Positions 1-62,778 of a stretch of DNA of 64,000 nucleotides are shown one piece after another. A program made the position numbers and the translations under genes. Origin of the DNA: Anseranas semipalmata (lineage: Eukaryota; Chordata; Aves; Anseriformes; Anseranatidae); NCBI GenBank assembly GCA_013399115.1, contig VXAA01000173.1, positions 74,474 to 138,473 of the forward strand. Direction: 5' to 3'. Numbering within the stretch: the first letter of the stretch is position 1; every line of letters starts with the position of its first letter. The notes under the pieces are model-generated. The model was not told the DNA's origin, ran no database searches, and saw only the letters and a program-made list of their open reading frames with translations.

Positions 1-48498
<48,498 letters not shown>

Positions 48499-51400
48499 CT
48501 AGCATTAAACCAACGTGCCAGGACTGGGACCAGGGTGCGATGGGGACAGGTGGCAGCATTCCACCCCACCCGCACTATGGGATGGCTTGCAGGTAAAAGC
48601 TCTGCCCCAGATTTGATCTACAGCAGCAGAAACCGGCTGATGTTTTAGGTCATGGAGCGATGGAGAGACCACCGAGCACTTCCTTGTCCAGCTTTGATCT
48701 TCCTTTCGCTTTCACTTATCCTCTGTGCCACCCTCTGGCTGCGCAAAAGGTGAAATTCCTCTCATTCGGTCTGAGACTCCCTCTCGCTGCTGCAAGTCTT
48801 TTAAGCATCTCCCTCCGTGAAAGCAGGTTTTGCCGGGGGTGTCGAGGAGACATTTAAGATCTCAACCTGCCTTTGAAACTGTCTTGCTCTGACAGCCCGT
48901 GTGAGGCTGCATCCTCATTACGGGACACGGCTTTGCTGGTATCACAGCTGTGGACATCTCTGCTTTGTGCTAGACAGGGATGGAAATGGGGAGGCAGGAG
49001 ATAAGGAGCATGGTGACCTTTTGGTGTCTAGCCCTTGAAGCCTGGCATCTCTAACACCACTAGTAATGGTAAGAGGTGGGAAATTGGGCTCCTGGGAGCT
49101 CACACAGCACCGGGAAGCCAGAAATGCAGAGGACACGGTGGGAAAGCATCCCTGCTGCAGCCCCTGTTGCCCAAGCAGAAGAGCTCACGCTAGCCAAGGT
49201 GGAGAAAAATTACTGCTCCAGCCCCAGGTCAGGAGAAGGTAAAGCACCTGCAAGAGCCTCCTGCCCTTCCCATCTTTGCAGAGGGGATGCTGCTGGGGGA
49301 AAACTGCCCATTTTCCATAAAAATGGAGCTGCTTCTCATGGGGCTGTGCCGTTTCCCCCTCTGCTGCTGTGCCTGAGCTGCTGTGCGTTTTAGCTGGCCG
49401 GGGAATATTCTTAACAACTCCTCGCTGGCTCCTCCGGCACTGGGCCGAATTTGGGGAGATGGAAGGGGATTATTTTCTCTGACAACTCAAAGGTGGCTGC
49501 CCGCGTCGGCGCAGGATTTGCAGGCGAGGCAGATGTGCCGCTTGCACACAAGGCTGGTCACATACGCATCTGCCAAACGCTGTGAGTAATGGGATTTTTC
49601 AGCTCAGTGGGTGGAACCCAAGAACTGGAGGAAAAAAAGCTTTTCTACATGGATCCAGAATGTACATTTTTCAGGCTACAAGAGTGAAAAATGTGAAAAT
49701 CCATGTTTTGGGTTAGTCAAGACGTGTCAGCCTCTGGAATATGAGAATGAGGAAAACTCTACTTCGTTCTGATGCTGTTTAACTGTTAAGGAAGTATTTT
49801 CACTTTTTAAAAAAACAGCTATTTCATTGAATGCATTTATATTGTTTTCAGAAAAAGAAATACATGTTTCCCAGTAGTTTTTTTCCCCTCAGTGAATCTA
49901 TTAATTGAATTTGACCTCAGCTTGTGAAATATTGGAAATATTGTGAAATCTTGCGGAGCAGGGAAAAAACCCAGCCCACAAGCCTTGCTCTGAAGAGCCT
50001 TTCAGAATGAAATGAAGGGACTTTCACGGGGGGATGTTTAATATTCCTGGCTGATGTCCTGGAAGTGGCTGGTCCCACCAGCTGGAGTCCGAAGTGTCCC
50101 TTTGCAGCCAGTGGTTTAACATCGCTCCCTCAAAGCAGTGCAGCCTGCCCCTTGGCTGCCCAGTGAAACCTGGGGGACGTTACGGGACAGGGGACAACCC
50201 CATGCAGAGATGTATGGAACCACCTGACTTCCCCATGCCAGAAAACCTTTCCTAACCTGTGTTGCTCCTGTTTCACTCTATTGGATTAGCAGCAAGACCT
50301 GGGGAGCTGCAGAAGGAGATGAGAAGGAGAGAATAGGTCCTGATTATGTCTTCCCAAGCAAGTGGTTATCATCCCCCAGTTATTCATGTGGCCATGAATT
50401 ATTGATCGTCTCCAGGCTCACTAACCAGGGGATCTGGCTGGGGACGAGAGGGTCTGATGAATAGAAATCAGCAATATCTCTCAACAGCTCTAACTTCTGC
50501 AAAATGAAGGATGATGATGCCTTCCCCGCTCAAACTCCAGCCTGGGAAAGGAGAAGGAAGAGAAGAATGGGAGATGAAAAGAGGAAGAAAGAAAGGGAAG
50601 CAAGAAGCCAGTAGCGTAGAGCCATGATCCATTATTCATCCCCTGTGCTCCCAGGATTGGTTGTTATTATAAGGCACCACTACAGAATCCGGTCTCCTAA
50701 TTTTTAATCACGTAGACGTAGAAGTGCTAGCCTTTCTGATTAACGCAGGGATATAAATAGGAAGAGTTGTTTGGGGTTGTGGGTTTTTTTATTCCTGACA
50801 GCAAAGAAAAGGGAGTTAACCTTTACATGCCAGGAAAACTTACAAAGAGAATAAGAGAAAAGGGATGGATGAGCAGAGCACAGGCTGCGGCTGTCACTGG
50901 CGGCTCAAACCCATGAGCCTAGAAACAAGGCAGAGAGGTGGATGAGAGGCACGGGACGCGAGTCCAGAGGGATCACCTCCAAAGGGACAATGCACTGAGA
51001 CCTCCTGGGGTGGGAGGTGACCCCAGCAGGTCTCCTGTTCTTCACAGGGCACTCAGGACTTGAGCTGGAGAACTACTCTTTGCCTGACCACAGGCAAAAC
51101 TTTCTGGAGAAAACACGACAAGCTTTCCCTCATCAAAACCATGGTTTTCTGTCAAAACCCAGGGTTTGCTGAATATTTTTAAACCCACAGACAGGCATTA
51201 ATCTGTTCTCCATAGCTGTGGGCTGCTCGGATGAGTAAGAACAGCTTGGGGTCTCTGCTCCTTGCCCTTTGAAGTGCTTTGGGAAAAGCGTGTATTACAG
51301 CACATAAAGAAATATGAATGTGTATTGCTCTTGGACTGTGCATTCAGCAACTTCTTCAGTTAGTTGGCTAGTTAGAGGCCTTCCTGCATACAGTCCTACC

Positions 51401-54400
51401 CCACAAGCTTTAATCGTATGATTAATTTCAAGGTGAATGCAGAATTATTCTGCACTGAACTGATACCCCAGGCTAACGCTGCAGCTTTGACTAAGAAATA
51501 ACAAAGATGTCTCTAAATACTCCTGGCTGTTGGACAGCTGGACAGTATTGTGGCAAGCAAACAGAGCCTCAATTATTAGCAATATTTATTGAGATAACAG
51601 GATCCTCCAGGCAGAAGTCTTCTCCTGCAAGCAGAGAAAGCAAAAAGCCCTCCAGCTGCCAGCACTTCTTCCTAATTAAAGCTGGCTGCTTTTTCTGTTG
51701 TTGCTGGCACCTTCTTGCTGCTGGGTTTGTGGATGCAAGAAGCCTCTTCTCCAGACAGTGTTAACATTCAACCCTAAATGCTCCCCGGTGGGGAATGGCC
51801 ACCCAGCTGCTGGGATGGAGAGGCAGATGCTGAACAGCCCCTGAGGACCGCTCTGAGCAATATATTGGAAGAAATATTTGGCTGATGTGAGATGAGTGTC
51901 CCCTGAGGAGTGTGAACACCTCCCTCGGGTATGGGATTGCTGATGTGTTGCTCATCTTCCCTAAGGGGGCTGTGGTTCTCAAGGCTCTGGGCTCATCTCG
52001 TGTGTTAGGCCAATAACAGCAACCAGAAAATGCTCTCGGTGATCACAAAGCACCGGCTTGTGGTTGCCAGCCCCAAAACTGAGGGTCTGAGCACACAGTG
52101 TAGACCTAAAAGCATCCCCAGCCCTCTGCAGGGCTTTGCTGACCCTTGCTGCTGGGGTGCCACCACCCTGCCAGGACCCTGCCCGCCTTTGGTGGCAGCT
52201 GGAGGGATCTGGAAGCTTTGCTCTGGCGTGGTGATGTGTTTGTGTATTCAGACGCCGCATCGCAGGCTTGTCAAAGAGGCATGTTTGCCTCTTGTAGACA
52301 AGTCAAGCTTATGAGGGCATCACAGTACACTTGCTCTGGGTGAACGTACCCAGGCACTGTCCTGATCTGCATACAGCTGCTTGCTGCGCGGAATATTTTG
52401 CAACAGAAACCCTGCAAAGAGCGTTTTCCCTTGCAAATCCAACCTCTGCTCCACGCTGGGGTGTTCTGAGACCAGGTTTGCTGCCTGGCGAGCCGCAGGA
52501 TTTGCCCTCGGCCTCCCTTAGAAGATGCTATCTCTCTCCCAAACAGGGATGTGGCAAGACTGCTGGGGTGACTTTGAAAATCAGCTCGGTGATGAAAAGT
52601 TCAGCAAACCAATGAGTTAATTAGCTGCTGTACCATTTCTGGTCTCTGCTTGCGACGGGCGCTTCCAGATGACCGCGGGGGCTGCCTCCTCTTTGAAGCC
52701 GATGCCTGCTCGTGCCGGGGGTAATTTTGCAGAGGCTGCTGGTGTTGCTCTGCAAGATGCTGGTGAGATCGCAGCGAGGTTTGGCCACGTTCACAGATGT
52801 TGGGCTGGGACAGATGCAGAGAAAGGCTGGGAGCTGCTCAGAGGAACAGAGCTGCTTTCCTACCAGGTGAGATCAGGTGAGATTGGCTTGTTTTGTTTGG
52901 CAAAATGAAGGCTGGGAGAGACTATGCCTGGCTGCGGTGAATGAAGTGGGGAAGGCTGGGAGACGACAAGGGAATAAGCAGGAAAGTTTGGACACTGGGA
53001 AAGAAAGATGGTTCCTCGTGTCATCAAATATCCATAAGAGCTTCTCAAGAGGAGGAAAAGGGGCTAGAAAACTGCTTTTAGGATGGAGCCTGCTACTCTG
53101 GATAAGAGAATCCCCTTATAGGGACTGTGTTTCTGGCAGTAGGTTTCCAGCAGACTGCCGAGGGTCTCACTGTATTATCAAGCCTGAAGGGTACAAATTG
53201 TGAGGACCTAAACCACTGCAGAGAAGCTTACAGCTGCATGAATGTTCAGCTTTTCCTTTATCAAGGCTTTACACATTTAGGATTCAGATTTCCAGCAGCT
53301 CTTCATGGCTAAGAAGAATATAAAGCATCGAACAAAACCTTAGAGGCTGTTTAAAGGCTGAGATTTTGCCACGTCTGAGTGCTGCCATGGGTTATGTTTC
53401 TCAGGGCAGCACTGTCATGAGGCTTATGGCAAAACTGCAGGGCTTGGTGACCTGAGCTCCGGAGCAAACCTAATTCTGGACTGCAAGTGCATCCTCCCCT
53501 TAACCATCGTGATGTCTATCTGCTCCACCTCTCCCCCTCTGGATGCACTTAGGGTTGCAATTCCTTTGCAGACGAGGAGCCTGGCAGGTAAGGAAAACAG
53601 GGACATGACAGAGCAAGGGATCGCTCTGAGTTTGCAAACAGGGTCAGTTAGTTGCAGGGCTGAGTCCTGTCTCCAAGCGCAACCAGCCAGATTTTCCTTT
53701 GCATCCTGCATCTGCGACCTGCAGACTGTTTCTGTCTGCAAGCTGCTCAGCAGGATGAGGCTCAGCATTTCTGCAAGGAAAACACCCTCTGCAAAGCCGC
53801 CCGTGTCCTCTTCCCCTACATAAGCTCTGCTGAAAAAATCCAGCCCATGTTGTGCACTGCCAATTTAGAGGGGCCGTGCTGGCTACGGTGCAAGCACTGG
53901 CATTGCTACAAAGTGTGCAGCCCCATCCACGTGCCACCGGCCTCTGGCCTCGCTGAGATGCGTGGGAAGGATGGCCAGTGGTTCGGAGGACGCCCGCACA
54001 TCTGGCAGTCACGCAGAAGCCCTCCATGCAACAGCTGGCACAAAATCCTCCCCCTGTGCCGAGTGAAACTGGATACCCCGATGATTCAGACATTTCCCAC
54101 GTCCCTCCTGTGCTGGGCTCTGGGAAGGGTGGCAATGGGATGGGGCTTTGGATAGCCTGGAAATGCAGGGCACCTGCAGGCACCCTCTGAAAGCTGCCGC
54201 GGAGGGAAGGAGGAGAGGAAACAGATGCAGGCAACCAGCGCAGCCTGGGGAAAACACGCTAAAAAATAAATCAAAAGCAACAAGGGGAGCAAGGGAGAAA
54301 AATAGTGATGAAAGTTTAAATAGCGCATCTCTTCCTCGGTCCTATTTGTCTTGTGGCGCTTCGTGCGTGCGTCTGAGCCGGGGAGAGCGTGGGTGGGTGC

Positions 54401-55651
54401 CAGCTGTGCTGCCACCTCTCCAGCCCACGCAGGGGATGGGGACACGGAGACCCCTACGAGGAGGACGACAGCTCCGCGCCCCCCACTCCCTGCATCCCCG
54501 TTTCCCTCCCGCTACGTCTGTCTGTCCATCTGTCCACCACTGAATGTGATGCATGGGCCCTCCTCGCATTAAGAACCTCACAGGAGGCAAATGGTGCAAA
54601 TATCAGTTTTTTCCCCTAATTATTCATCTCAGTTTTCATCTGGCCCCGCATTTCCTAGCTTGCTTCGGGTCAGCAGGCTGGGTTTGTCCGGTGGGACAGC
54701 GTCCTGCTGGGGCGTGCGGAGTCACCCAGCCCGGGAACGCTTTGCAGCCGTGGTTTCACCAGGTTCTGCCTGAATTCAGCTCGGCTCCCCATACACGGAG
54801 GGCTGTCGCTGTGAGACCCTTGGCTTTTTCAAACCGGAGAGGTCTTTGGACCCAGATTCTTTCAATTTTTAAATACTGGATTTTTCCATCACGTTGAAAT
54901 TAAACCAAATTTCAAAGCTCTGAAAGCGAGACCCGGCTCTGGGCAGCATGCACTTTTGGAGGAAATATGAGCAGATCTGACACAGGATAAGTGAGCGTTT
55001 GTATTCTACTGAAAAATCTTTTCTAGGAGAAAAGAATTAAAAGTTTTGGCAAACCCCTCTGAGCTCCAATAAACAGCCTGATGCTGTGCAGGCAGGCGGG
55101 TAGCTGGCCAGGTATTGATTCCCTACTTGAAAGATTCTCTCCACAAAGAGCAAGAAACTTAAAATTTCCTCTTCTAGTTGAAAAGAAAACGTAACCCCAG
55201 CAAACATATCGCAGTGGCTGGTTCCTTGTGTAATTCCCCCCAGCCAAGGCGGTGTTTGGATGGATCCTGCCCAGCCCTGCCCCAGCTCCCGGCACCTTTG
55301 CTGAGCCCTGCTGAGCCTCTCCGTGGCGTGGGGCTTTGTGCTGGGCTGTTTCGCTTTGCTTTTCCCTAGGAAGAGCTGTCCTGGCCCACAGACTGGCTGG
55401 CTTTAAGCCGCAGGGTGTTCAGGAGGGAGGTGGCAGTGTGACCCGCGGTGACAGTGAGTAATGGCTCCAATTCCGCCTGCCAGTGATGGAGGCAGGTCAG
55501 GGTAAAGCGTACCAGATGTGTCAGGAGGGACAACAGAGAGAGGGAGGGAGGAAAAATTATCTGCTGTTGCCTTGTTACCGTCATAACATGCCCATTTGCC
55601 ACCAGGATCCCCTGACGCGCGCCCGCACCAGTGCGGGGGGCAGTGTTCATC

Positions 55652-55678
55652 TCAACGAGGGGAAACTGAGGCACAGCC
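55652..55678 (-). repeat. MIR-like SINE scrap
   Basis: CAACGAGGGGAAACTGAGGC then ACAGCC resembles the reverse complement of the MIR core. It is very short and could be chance. Confidence 0.3.
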
Positions 55679-56290
55679 ATGGGGTCTGCACGACCGTGCC
55701 GCAGTCACCGCACACCTCCCATCCAGCTCAGCCCCGTGTCCCTGCTGCTGTGCCACATGGCAAGGCTGTCTCGGAGCCAGTGTCCGGTCCTGTCCCCAAG
55801 CCTGGGGACACCAGGGATGGGACACACTGGGAGGTCCCTGAGCACGTCCCCCTGCTGCAGACACCTTCCACAGCCTCTCCCAGACAGAAATACAGGAGAA
55901 AGCCACCCAAAGGATCGGTGGCACAACGTGACTGCTGGCTGCCCTCCACTTCAGGACGTGCCCGAGTCTCCTCCTGCCGGTGGGGACATCATCATCCGCG
56001 CAATGTAGGCCAGCACCCACTGCCTCCTCCTCCTCCCCAGCCAGCACGGCTCCTGGGTGCAGACTGACAGATCAGAGGAAAACCGAATTCATTATTTTTC
56101 CCGCATGTCATCTGTTTTCAAACTGTTTAAAAAAGAAAGGGGGGTTATTATTGTTAATTAAAGAAAAACATCTCGCCGGCCGCCAGCTTTGCGGGGGGGG
56201 AATCCTGCCCGTTCCCACAGTGGTCCAAAGCCCTGAGCTTCAGCCCAGCACCTAGGTGATGCTGGTCCGGCGAAGCCGAGAGGTACCATG

Positions 56291-56333
56291 GAATTATTGG
56301 GATGAAATATTGGGATATTATTGGGATATTATC
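56291..56333. repeat. Short imperfect tandem repeat (ATTATTGGGAT type)
   Basis: Three copies of an ATTATTGGGAT-like unit in an AT-rich patch. Confidence 0.75.
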
Positions 56334-56921
56334 CAGCCTGCAAACCTGCAAGGCAATGAGGCCAATGGGGAAGGACCCATCCCATTACCGAGGAAAAGGC
56401 GCTTGTATTTCCAGCTCCGTTGCTGATTTTCGCTGTCGCTGCCCCTTTTGCAGCCCCGCAGCTGATGCAGCCGCTCAGGCTCTGACCTCTCCTCTCCCCG
56501 TGCCATTTCTCAGCCTTGGGATTTGCAGGTTTGGTTTCAGCTGGCCCAAGATGACAGAGAGGAGCCCTGCCTGCTCCCGCAGATGCCGACCACTCTGTCA
56601 CTTGATGGAGAAATCACAGGCATGCCTTGTCATGCCCAGACTGCAATTTGAAGAGGATTTTTTTCTGCTTTGGGTCTGGGAGGATTGATTTTTTTTTTTT
56701 TTTTCAAGGTGAAGGGATGCTTTTTCTTTTCCTCTCCTTGCCTTCTTAAAGGCCACAGCTTTATCACACGCTCCCCTTTAAATCATGTCTGCCCCACAAA
56801 GCGGCCAGTTATCGCTGCTTTCCCCCACCGCAGCCCAGGGCTGGGGAAGGAGGCAGATGGCCTGGATCCGGCCGGGGGGCAAGATGAAGACGATTCACCC
56901 CCTTTCACTCAGGATGAAACG

Positions 56922-56981
56922 GTGTGCAGGGTTTTAGGGCAGCGTGCAGGGTTTTAGGGCGGCGTGAGGGGTTTTAGGATA
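56922..56981. repeat. 20-bp tandem repeat, three copies
   Basis: Unit GCGTGCAGGGTTTTAGGGCG with one to a few changes per copy at 56922, 56942 and 56962. Confidence 0.9.
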
Positions 56982-59900
56982 CAGCCCAGATCCTCCTGCT
57001 GCCTAGCCCTGCGGCCAGGCTGGCTGCAGCCGTGGTCATGGGGGCACCAAGGGGGGTTCCCAGCTCTGGTGTGACTCAGGTGTTTGCTGGGATGCTGGTG
57101 GGGTGGTGGAATCCACCAGCCCCATACCAAAAATCCCCCGTCAGGGACCGATTTCAGCTTTGCCATGAATTAGCAGCGACACCGAGCTTGCACCCCAGCA
57201 CAACGCTCGTTTGGCTCCGGCTCCGCTTCTGTCCTTCAGCCACACAAGCAATAAGGGCACAGCAAATCGTTACGGATGAAGCCGGGAAGCATCACATGGG
57301 GTTGATCAATGCATGGCACTGCCTTATCTCTGACACCGGCCAGGGCCAGATGTTCTGAAGGAAACCAGAACAGCCCTTCCACGATCAATCACGATGTTCC
57401 CGGCACCGACGCGTGTCTCGGCCCCCTCCGAAGCCGGTTATCAGCCGCGGCACAGCTCGGTCGCACGCGGTACGGGAAAGGTTCGGTCCCACGGGCGCGA
57501 ACTTGGAATGCCCTTGTCTGCCCTCCTGCCCTGCATCCCTTCCTGGGATCATTCAGCCCTGCATAAACCGCTAGCAGATCCCCTTTTGAAGACAAATCAC
57601 CCGAGACTTCAAACCTCTGTTTGGAGGGCATCCCCCCCGGCTGCTGCTCGCTCTCGGCTCCCTTCTTCGAGCGCATCCCCACAGCACCAGACCCATCAAT
57701 ACGACTTGGGCTGATAGCCTGCAAATGGCACGGGGGCAGAAAAAATTGGGTTGCAATGGCAGGAACCGGTGTTTGCTTAAAGACCCAGCAGAAGAATCCT
57801 GAGGATAATGGCTTTGGCTGCCAGTTTGCTACGTCCTGGTGTTTTCTCGGAGAGGAGCACAAAGATACAGGTGTCCCCATCCTGGGGGACCGGGGTGCGT
57901 TCGGACAGCACCTGGCAAAGCAGGGGGTGGCTCCCCTCGGCTTCAGCCCCGCAAAACCAGCAGCAGAAACAGTGGGGCAGACAAAGGAAGACAGCCAAGG
58001 GAAAAGGGACTGGAAATGGCGTGAAGGAAGAGATAACAAAGCCAGTTGTGCCAAAGCAATTGCAGAGGAGAGCAGAGCCAAGCTAATTGCATCCTCCCTG
58101 CAGCAGTCTCCTCCCAGCCCATCACGCCAGCTGGACCCTGATGCTCACGGAAGAAAACTGCACGTTACGGTTCCCTGCCACCCCCCGATAAATTGAGCCT
58201 CAAGGATGCTCTCTTTACGAGCGGTTTACAGCTCGACAACTGTTAATAGTAAAATATCAAGATGTGAAAGGTGCTCCCAGGCTTGCCGAGGTGAGGACAT
58301 ATAATTTATTAAGTACTAGAGTCCTCCGCTTGCTGCGGGACGTGGTGTGTCCCCTGATTGCTTTTAGCTGGGGAGGTTTGGAGGAGGTTTGGGTCCGGTC
58401 CCTCTCTCTCCCACCAACATATTACCCAGGGCTGGTCCAAAATCTGCTCCTGAATGTTTTTTTTTCCTAAATAGGATATTGATTTTTTTTTTTCTTTTTT
58501 GACTGATGAAGTGTTTCAGGGAAAATGTGTGCTTCGGTGGAATTTTATTCCTTTTTAATTAAGAACTCGATAGCAAAAAGGCAACAGCTTGTCAGCAAGG
58601 GAGGGACTCTCACAATCCCGTTCCTCTTCGGGAGCGGGGCTGGCGGAGCACGGGAACAGGTTTGGCCTGAGCTGGGAAATGAGGCGAGGACAGAGAAGAG
58701 GAGTGAGCGCAAGGTATCCCTGGGACATCTCCCAGGGGAGCATCTCCCCTAAGCCTGTTCTCCTCCTCAGACCGCCGACGTGACTACACACACAGCGACG
58801 TGGCCAGGCGCGGTGCTAACTACATCTCCGCTCCCACCCTACAAGCTATCTGTCTGCTCGCTGAGCCCGAGCTCGGTTTTGTCACAGGTCCAAGCAAAAA
58901 TGACCCCTGTCAGCCACAGCAAAGCAATCGCAGCGGACGCAGGACAAGCTGGGAGGCGATGCTATTTTTGGTGATGGAGTACCAGCTCTCCATCCCCTGG
59001 GGGACCCTTGTTTTGAGGGGCTCCATCAGACCTTTCACATCGTTCCCACTCTCCAAGCAGACTGAGCGTAGCTCTCATTTAGTTTGACCCACAAATGGCT
59101 CCCAGAGGTATTAATAAAAGCTGGCGAAAACAATAAATGCCAACAGAAAAATCAACACAAGCGCTGGAGCCCTGAGGCAAGGCTTGCGGGATGCTACAGC
59201 ATCCGAGACGATTTGGATGTCTTCTTGACATGGCCAAAGACAACAGCGGCTGCCGTAGGTGTTGAGCGGCGTGCGTGGCGGCGGGACGGCCACCTGAGAT
59301 GCTCGGCATGTCCCAGCGGCTCCGCGCAGGATACGTGCGGAGGGCTGCGGGAGCCCCCGTTACACCACAATAGCTCTCGCGCGGCAGAAGATGGATTTCG
59401 TTGGCAGGGCGCGCAGATAGAGATGCTACCGGCATTACCAAAAGCATCCATCAAAGTCCCCCTCCTGCCTCCTACGGTTTTAATCACTCGGGCCGCTCAT
59501 CCTTGGCTGCAGTCGGGCGATGAGGAGAAAGAAAGGGGAAAAGGAGATGGGGAAGAGCAAAGTCCGTGTGTTGGGGGGCAGCAGCTGGATGCGGTGGGAC
59601 GGGTGTGCAGGTGCGATGGTTTTGTGCCTATTGATGCTCAGCAACTGGAAGGAGAAGTTTAGGGTGTGTTGATTGGGAAGGGAATGTGAGGAGACAGCTT
59701 TTTTGTTGGGAGCAGAAAGGGGAAGATGTGCTTTGGGCAGGTCGGAGAGCTTTGCAGCTGGCAGGAAGCGTCTTGCTTTCCATTCTGGTTATTTCTGAGC
59801 TTCTTAGAAATTTAGGACAATTTCGTTAAACAAAAAGTGCTGATGTAGAACAAAAGGGGATGGTTGGCACATGTCAAAACAGACGTTTCGGGATTTCCCA

Positions 59901-62723
59901 CGCCTAACCTTTCATTTCAGGAAAGCTCACATGAAATGTGTGAACCCTTTTAGGAACGCAAATCCCTCTGCTACCCTCTTCCAGCCAAAGCTTTGCCAGC
60001 TGTGACTCACACAACAAATTACTCCAGGTGATTCAAAAAAAGTCACTCAGCTCCGTGGATGTGCAGGAAAGCCACGACTTCATGAACTCTCATTTTGAGA
60101 ACAGCTTCTCCCACGTGAGCAGAGAGATGGGGAGATTTGGAGGCAGTGAGACGGGCAGGGCGTGTTGGCCTGGGGGCAGGTTGAGAGATGGATGGGGAGC
60201 AAGAAGCTGCAGAAAGCTGAGAAAATGGGGACCCAAGTGGTGGCGGGGTGGGAATTGGAAGGGAGCGAAGCCTAATAATTAACTGAAAAATTGATGAGGT
60301 TCTAAAGCAAAGAGGCAGCTCAGAGGTGGGTGAGAGAGGGCTGGGGAGGGCTGGGATGGTGGGAGCAAAGTCCTGCCTGCTGCCAGAGGGGAGACCCCAA
60401 ACTGGGCTTGTCCTGCACGCAGGACCTGCTGTCCCCGCGGGATCGGGTCCTGCCCATCCTCACCCCATCGCCGGGACAGGCAGTGGCACAGCACGACTCC
60501 AGCAGCAGGGGATGAGGCGAGCATGGGTTTCCACGAATGGGAGATGCACCTTACGCACGTTTTCCAGCCTGGAGTGCCATTTCTTTTCCCAGCACACCTT
60601 AACAGTCTGAAAAGTCACCCGGGCAGAGACAAAAGGTAGTTGTGGGTCTGCAGGGCACGCGTTACGCAGGAGAAAGGTTGGCTCCCTTTGCCTAAGGGAG
60701 GGGAAAGTGATGAAGACCAGGAGCTGCAGCTGTGGTTTCCCTGGGCACACGCTCTGAAGATCCTTGGGTCTGTGCGGGGACAAACTCAGGTGGTGACAAT
60801 GCGCGGGAGAGGAGAAAGCCCCGTCTTACCCATCTGGTGACAAACAAAACAGCTTGGCTTGTGAATATCTCCAACCCACTCCAGGCAGCAACAAAAGAGT
60901 TTGTTTGTTGTTTACCCACTCAGAGAGGAGATAAGGTCAGGAAATTGCAGTTGGCTTGCTGCAATCCTAGAGGGGAAAGCAAAGCTAAATCTGGCAGATG
61001 AATTACTCGCTATCGACTGCTCTCCTTCTCAATTATTACTCCATTTCGTGAGAACCTCCAAAATACAAAAAAAAATTCCCACCAGGCCAAAGTGATGCTC
61101 TCTTGCAGACAGCAATGCTGCCTCGAGGGGACTTTCGGCACAGCCGGGGTGGGAAAACCTCCTGGGAAGCCTCAGGATGCTTTTGGAAGCGCGTGGCTGC
61201 CACCAGCTTTGTGGTGCAGGCGGGAAACCTGCAAACAGAGATCCTGGGACTGTCCCCAGGCTGCCTCGCTACAGCTGGATGCAAAATGCCATGTGCATCG
61301 GGTTCAAGTCTTGGGTAAATTGAAATCAAAGGAACATCTGCTGCTTTTTCATTAGGCTCGCGTGACGCCAGAGGAGGGGGACGGAGGAAGGACAGATGGG
61401 AGGGAAGGGGCTGCAGAGGGGAACGTGGCTCGACTCAGCACAGCCTGCCTTGCTCTTGCGTTGCCTGCGGGCACGAGCCCCGTGCTGCTTCCAGGATGGT
61501 GGCACCTGGCAAGCGCTGGGCATTTTGGGGGAGAAACAAGAGTTTTGGTGAAACAACCGCTCCAGAGAGGGGTCAAGCATGTGGGGAAGAGCTGTTCACC
61601 TGGCCGCACATCCCTTTCCCCAGAACATCTGGCAGCAAACATCTGCCGGCCGCCTGAGTGCTACCGAACACGTATGAGCTGCACCACGCTTGTCGCATCG
61701 TTTCTCACTTTTCTTCCAGCCCAGATCCTAAATCCATTTGAACAGCGGAGAAACGGAGCCTTTCATCAAAGAAAAGCCAACACATTTCTAGTCTGCAGCA
61801 CAGCAAAGCTTCAGAACATGACCCTGGGACACTCCACCAATAACAGCAGCAAAGCATTTTTATTTTTGCTAGAAATTCCCTCACTTCTTCACACCATCTC
61901 AAGGCTTTGGGGACCTGACATGTGGCTCTGGAGTGCCTCTTGTGCAGCGCAGCCGTTTCTAAGCCTCCCCACGATGGCATTCATCCCGCTGCCTCCGAGC
62001 AGCAGGTTCGCAAACAAACCCTCGCCTCAAATAAAAAGGGTTATACGCATCTGCAAACAGACAGGCGTGCATCAGAGGCTGTTCGGGGATTGTTCGTGAA
62101 GAGAAAACACGGAGGAGGTTTTCTTTTGGGATGCCTGGCTCTCTCTTTGCCTACCAAGGGCGCATCCCCTCTCCTGCACCCTACCCAGAGCAACACCCCA
62201 TGGCCCGTGCCAGAGTGCTGGCAAATTCGCCTTGTTCTCAGCCTTGCAAGTGAGAAAAGACCTGATCGGTGCAGGAAATATTGGACCGCCACGAACACCG
62301 CCCTCGGGATTTTGGGGAGCACGACACGGGCAGGACGATGCTGCAGGCTCAGAGAGCTTCTGCAAGCAGAGCTGTCCTGCTGGAGCAGGGAAACGAAGGA
62401 CTTGCTGGCGAGTCTCAAGTCACCTACACGTGTGGACCGTGCTGGCACCAGGTGCCACTTGCACGTGCTGGAGAGAGGCTGGCAAGTGACAGCTGCCATC
62501 TCAGCCCTGATATCGGTCACCGAACCGCAGCCCTCCCGGGTTAAAGCCAGCACTGTGACAGCTTGCGGCGCGGAGACAAGCTTGAGAAGAGAACGGGCTC
62601 CCTCCCTCTGTGCCGCCCCTGCTGGCCTTGGGATTTTTGGGGACCGCAAAGCACAAGAGCATCCTTCCAAGCTTCTGCATTGCCTCCACCGAGGGGCAGT
62701 TCAGCATGGGCACAGTGCAGCCT

Positions 62724-62778
62724 CCCCACTGTCACCCCACTGTCACCCCGCTGTCACCCCGCTGTCACCCCGCTGTCA
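62724..62778. repeat. 11-bp tandem repeat, five copies
   Basis: Unit CCCCRCTGTCA: two copies with A then three with G, all otherwise identical. Confidence 0.95.

Noticed and set aside
56922..56981. TTTTAGGG units as an interstitial telomere
   Set aside because: The vertebrate telomere unit is TTAGGG in uninterrupted 6-bp steps; here the unit is 20 bp and the resemblance is partial.
62724..62778. CRISPR-like array
   Set aside because: Units are 11 bp without spacers in a vertebrate intron; it is a simple minisatellite.
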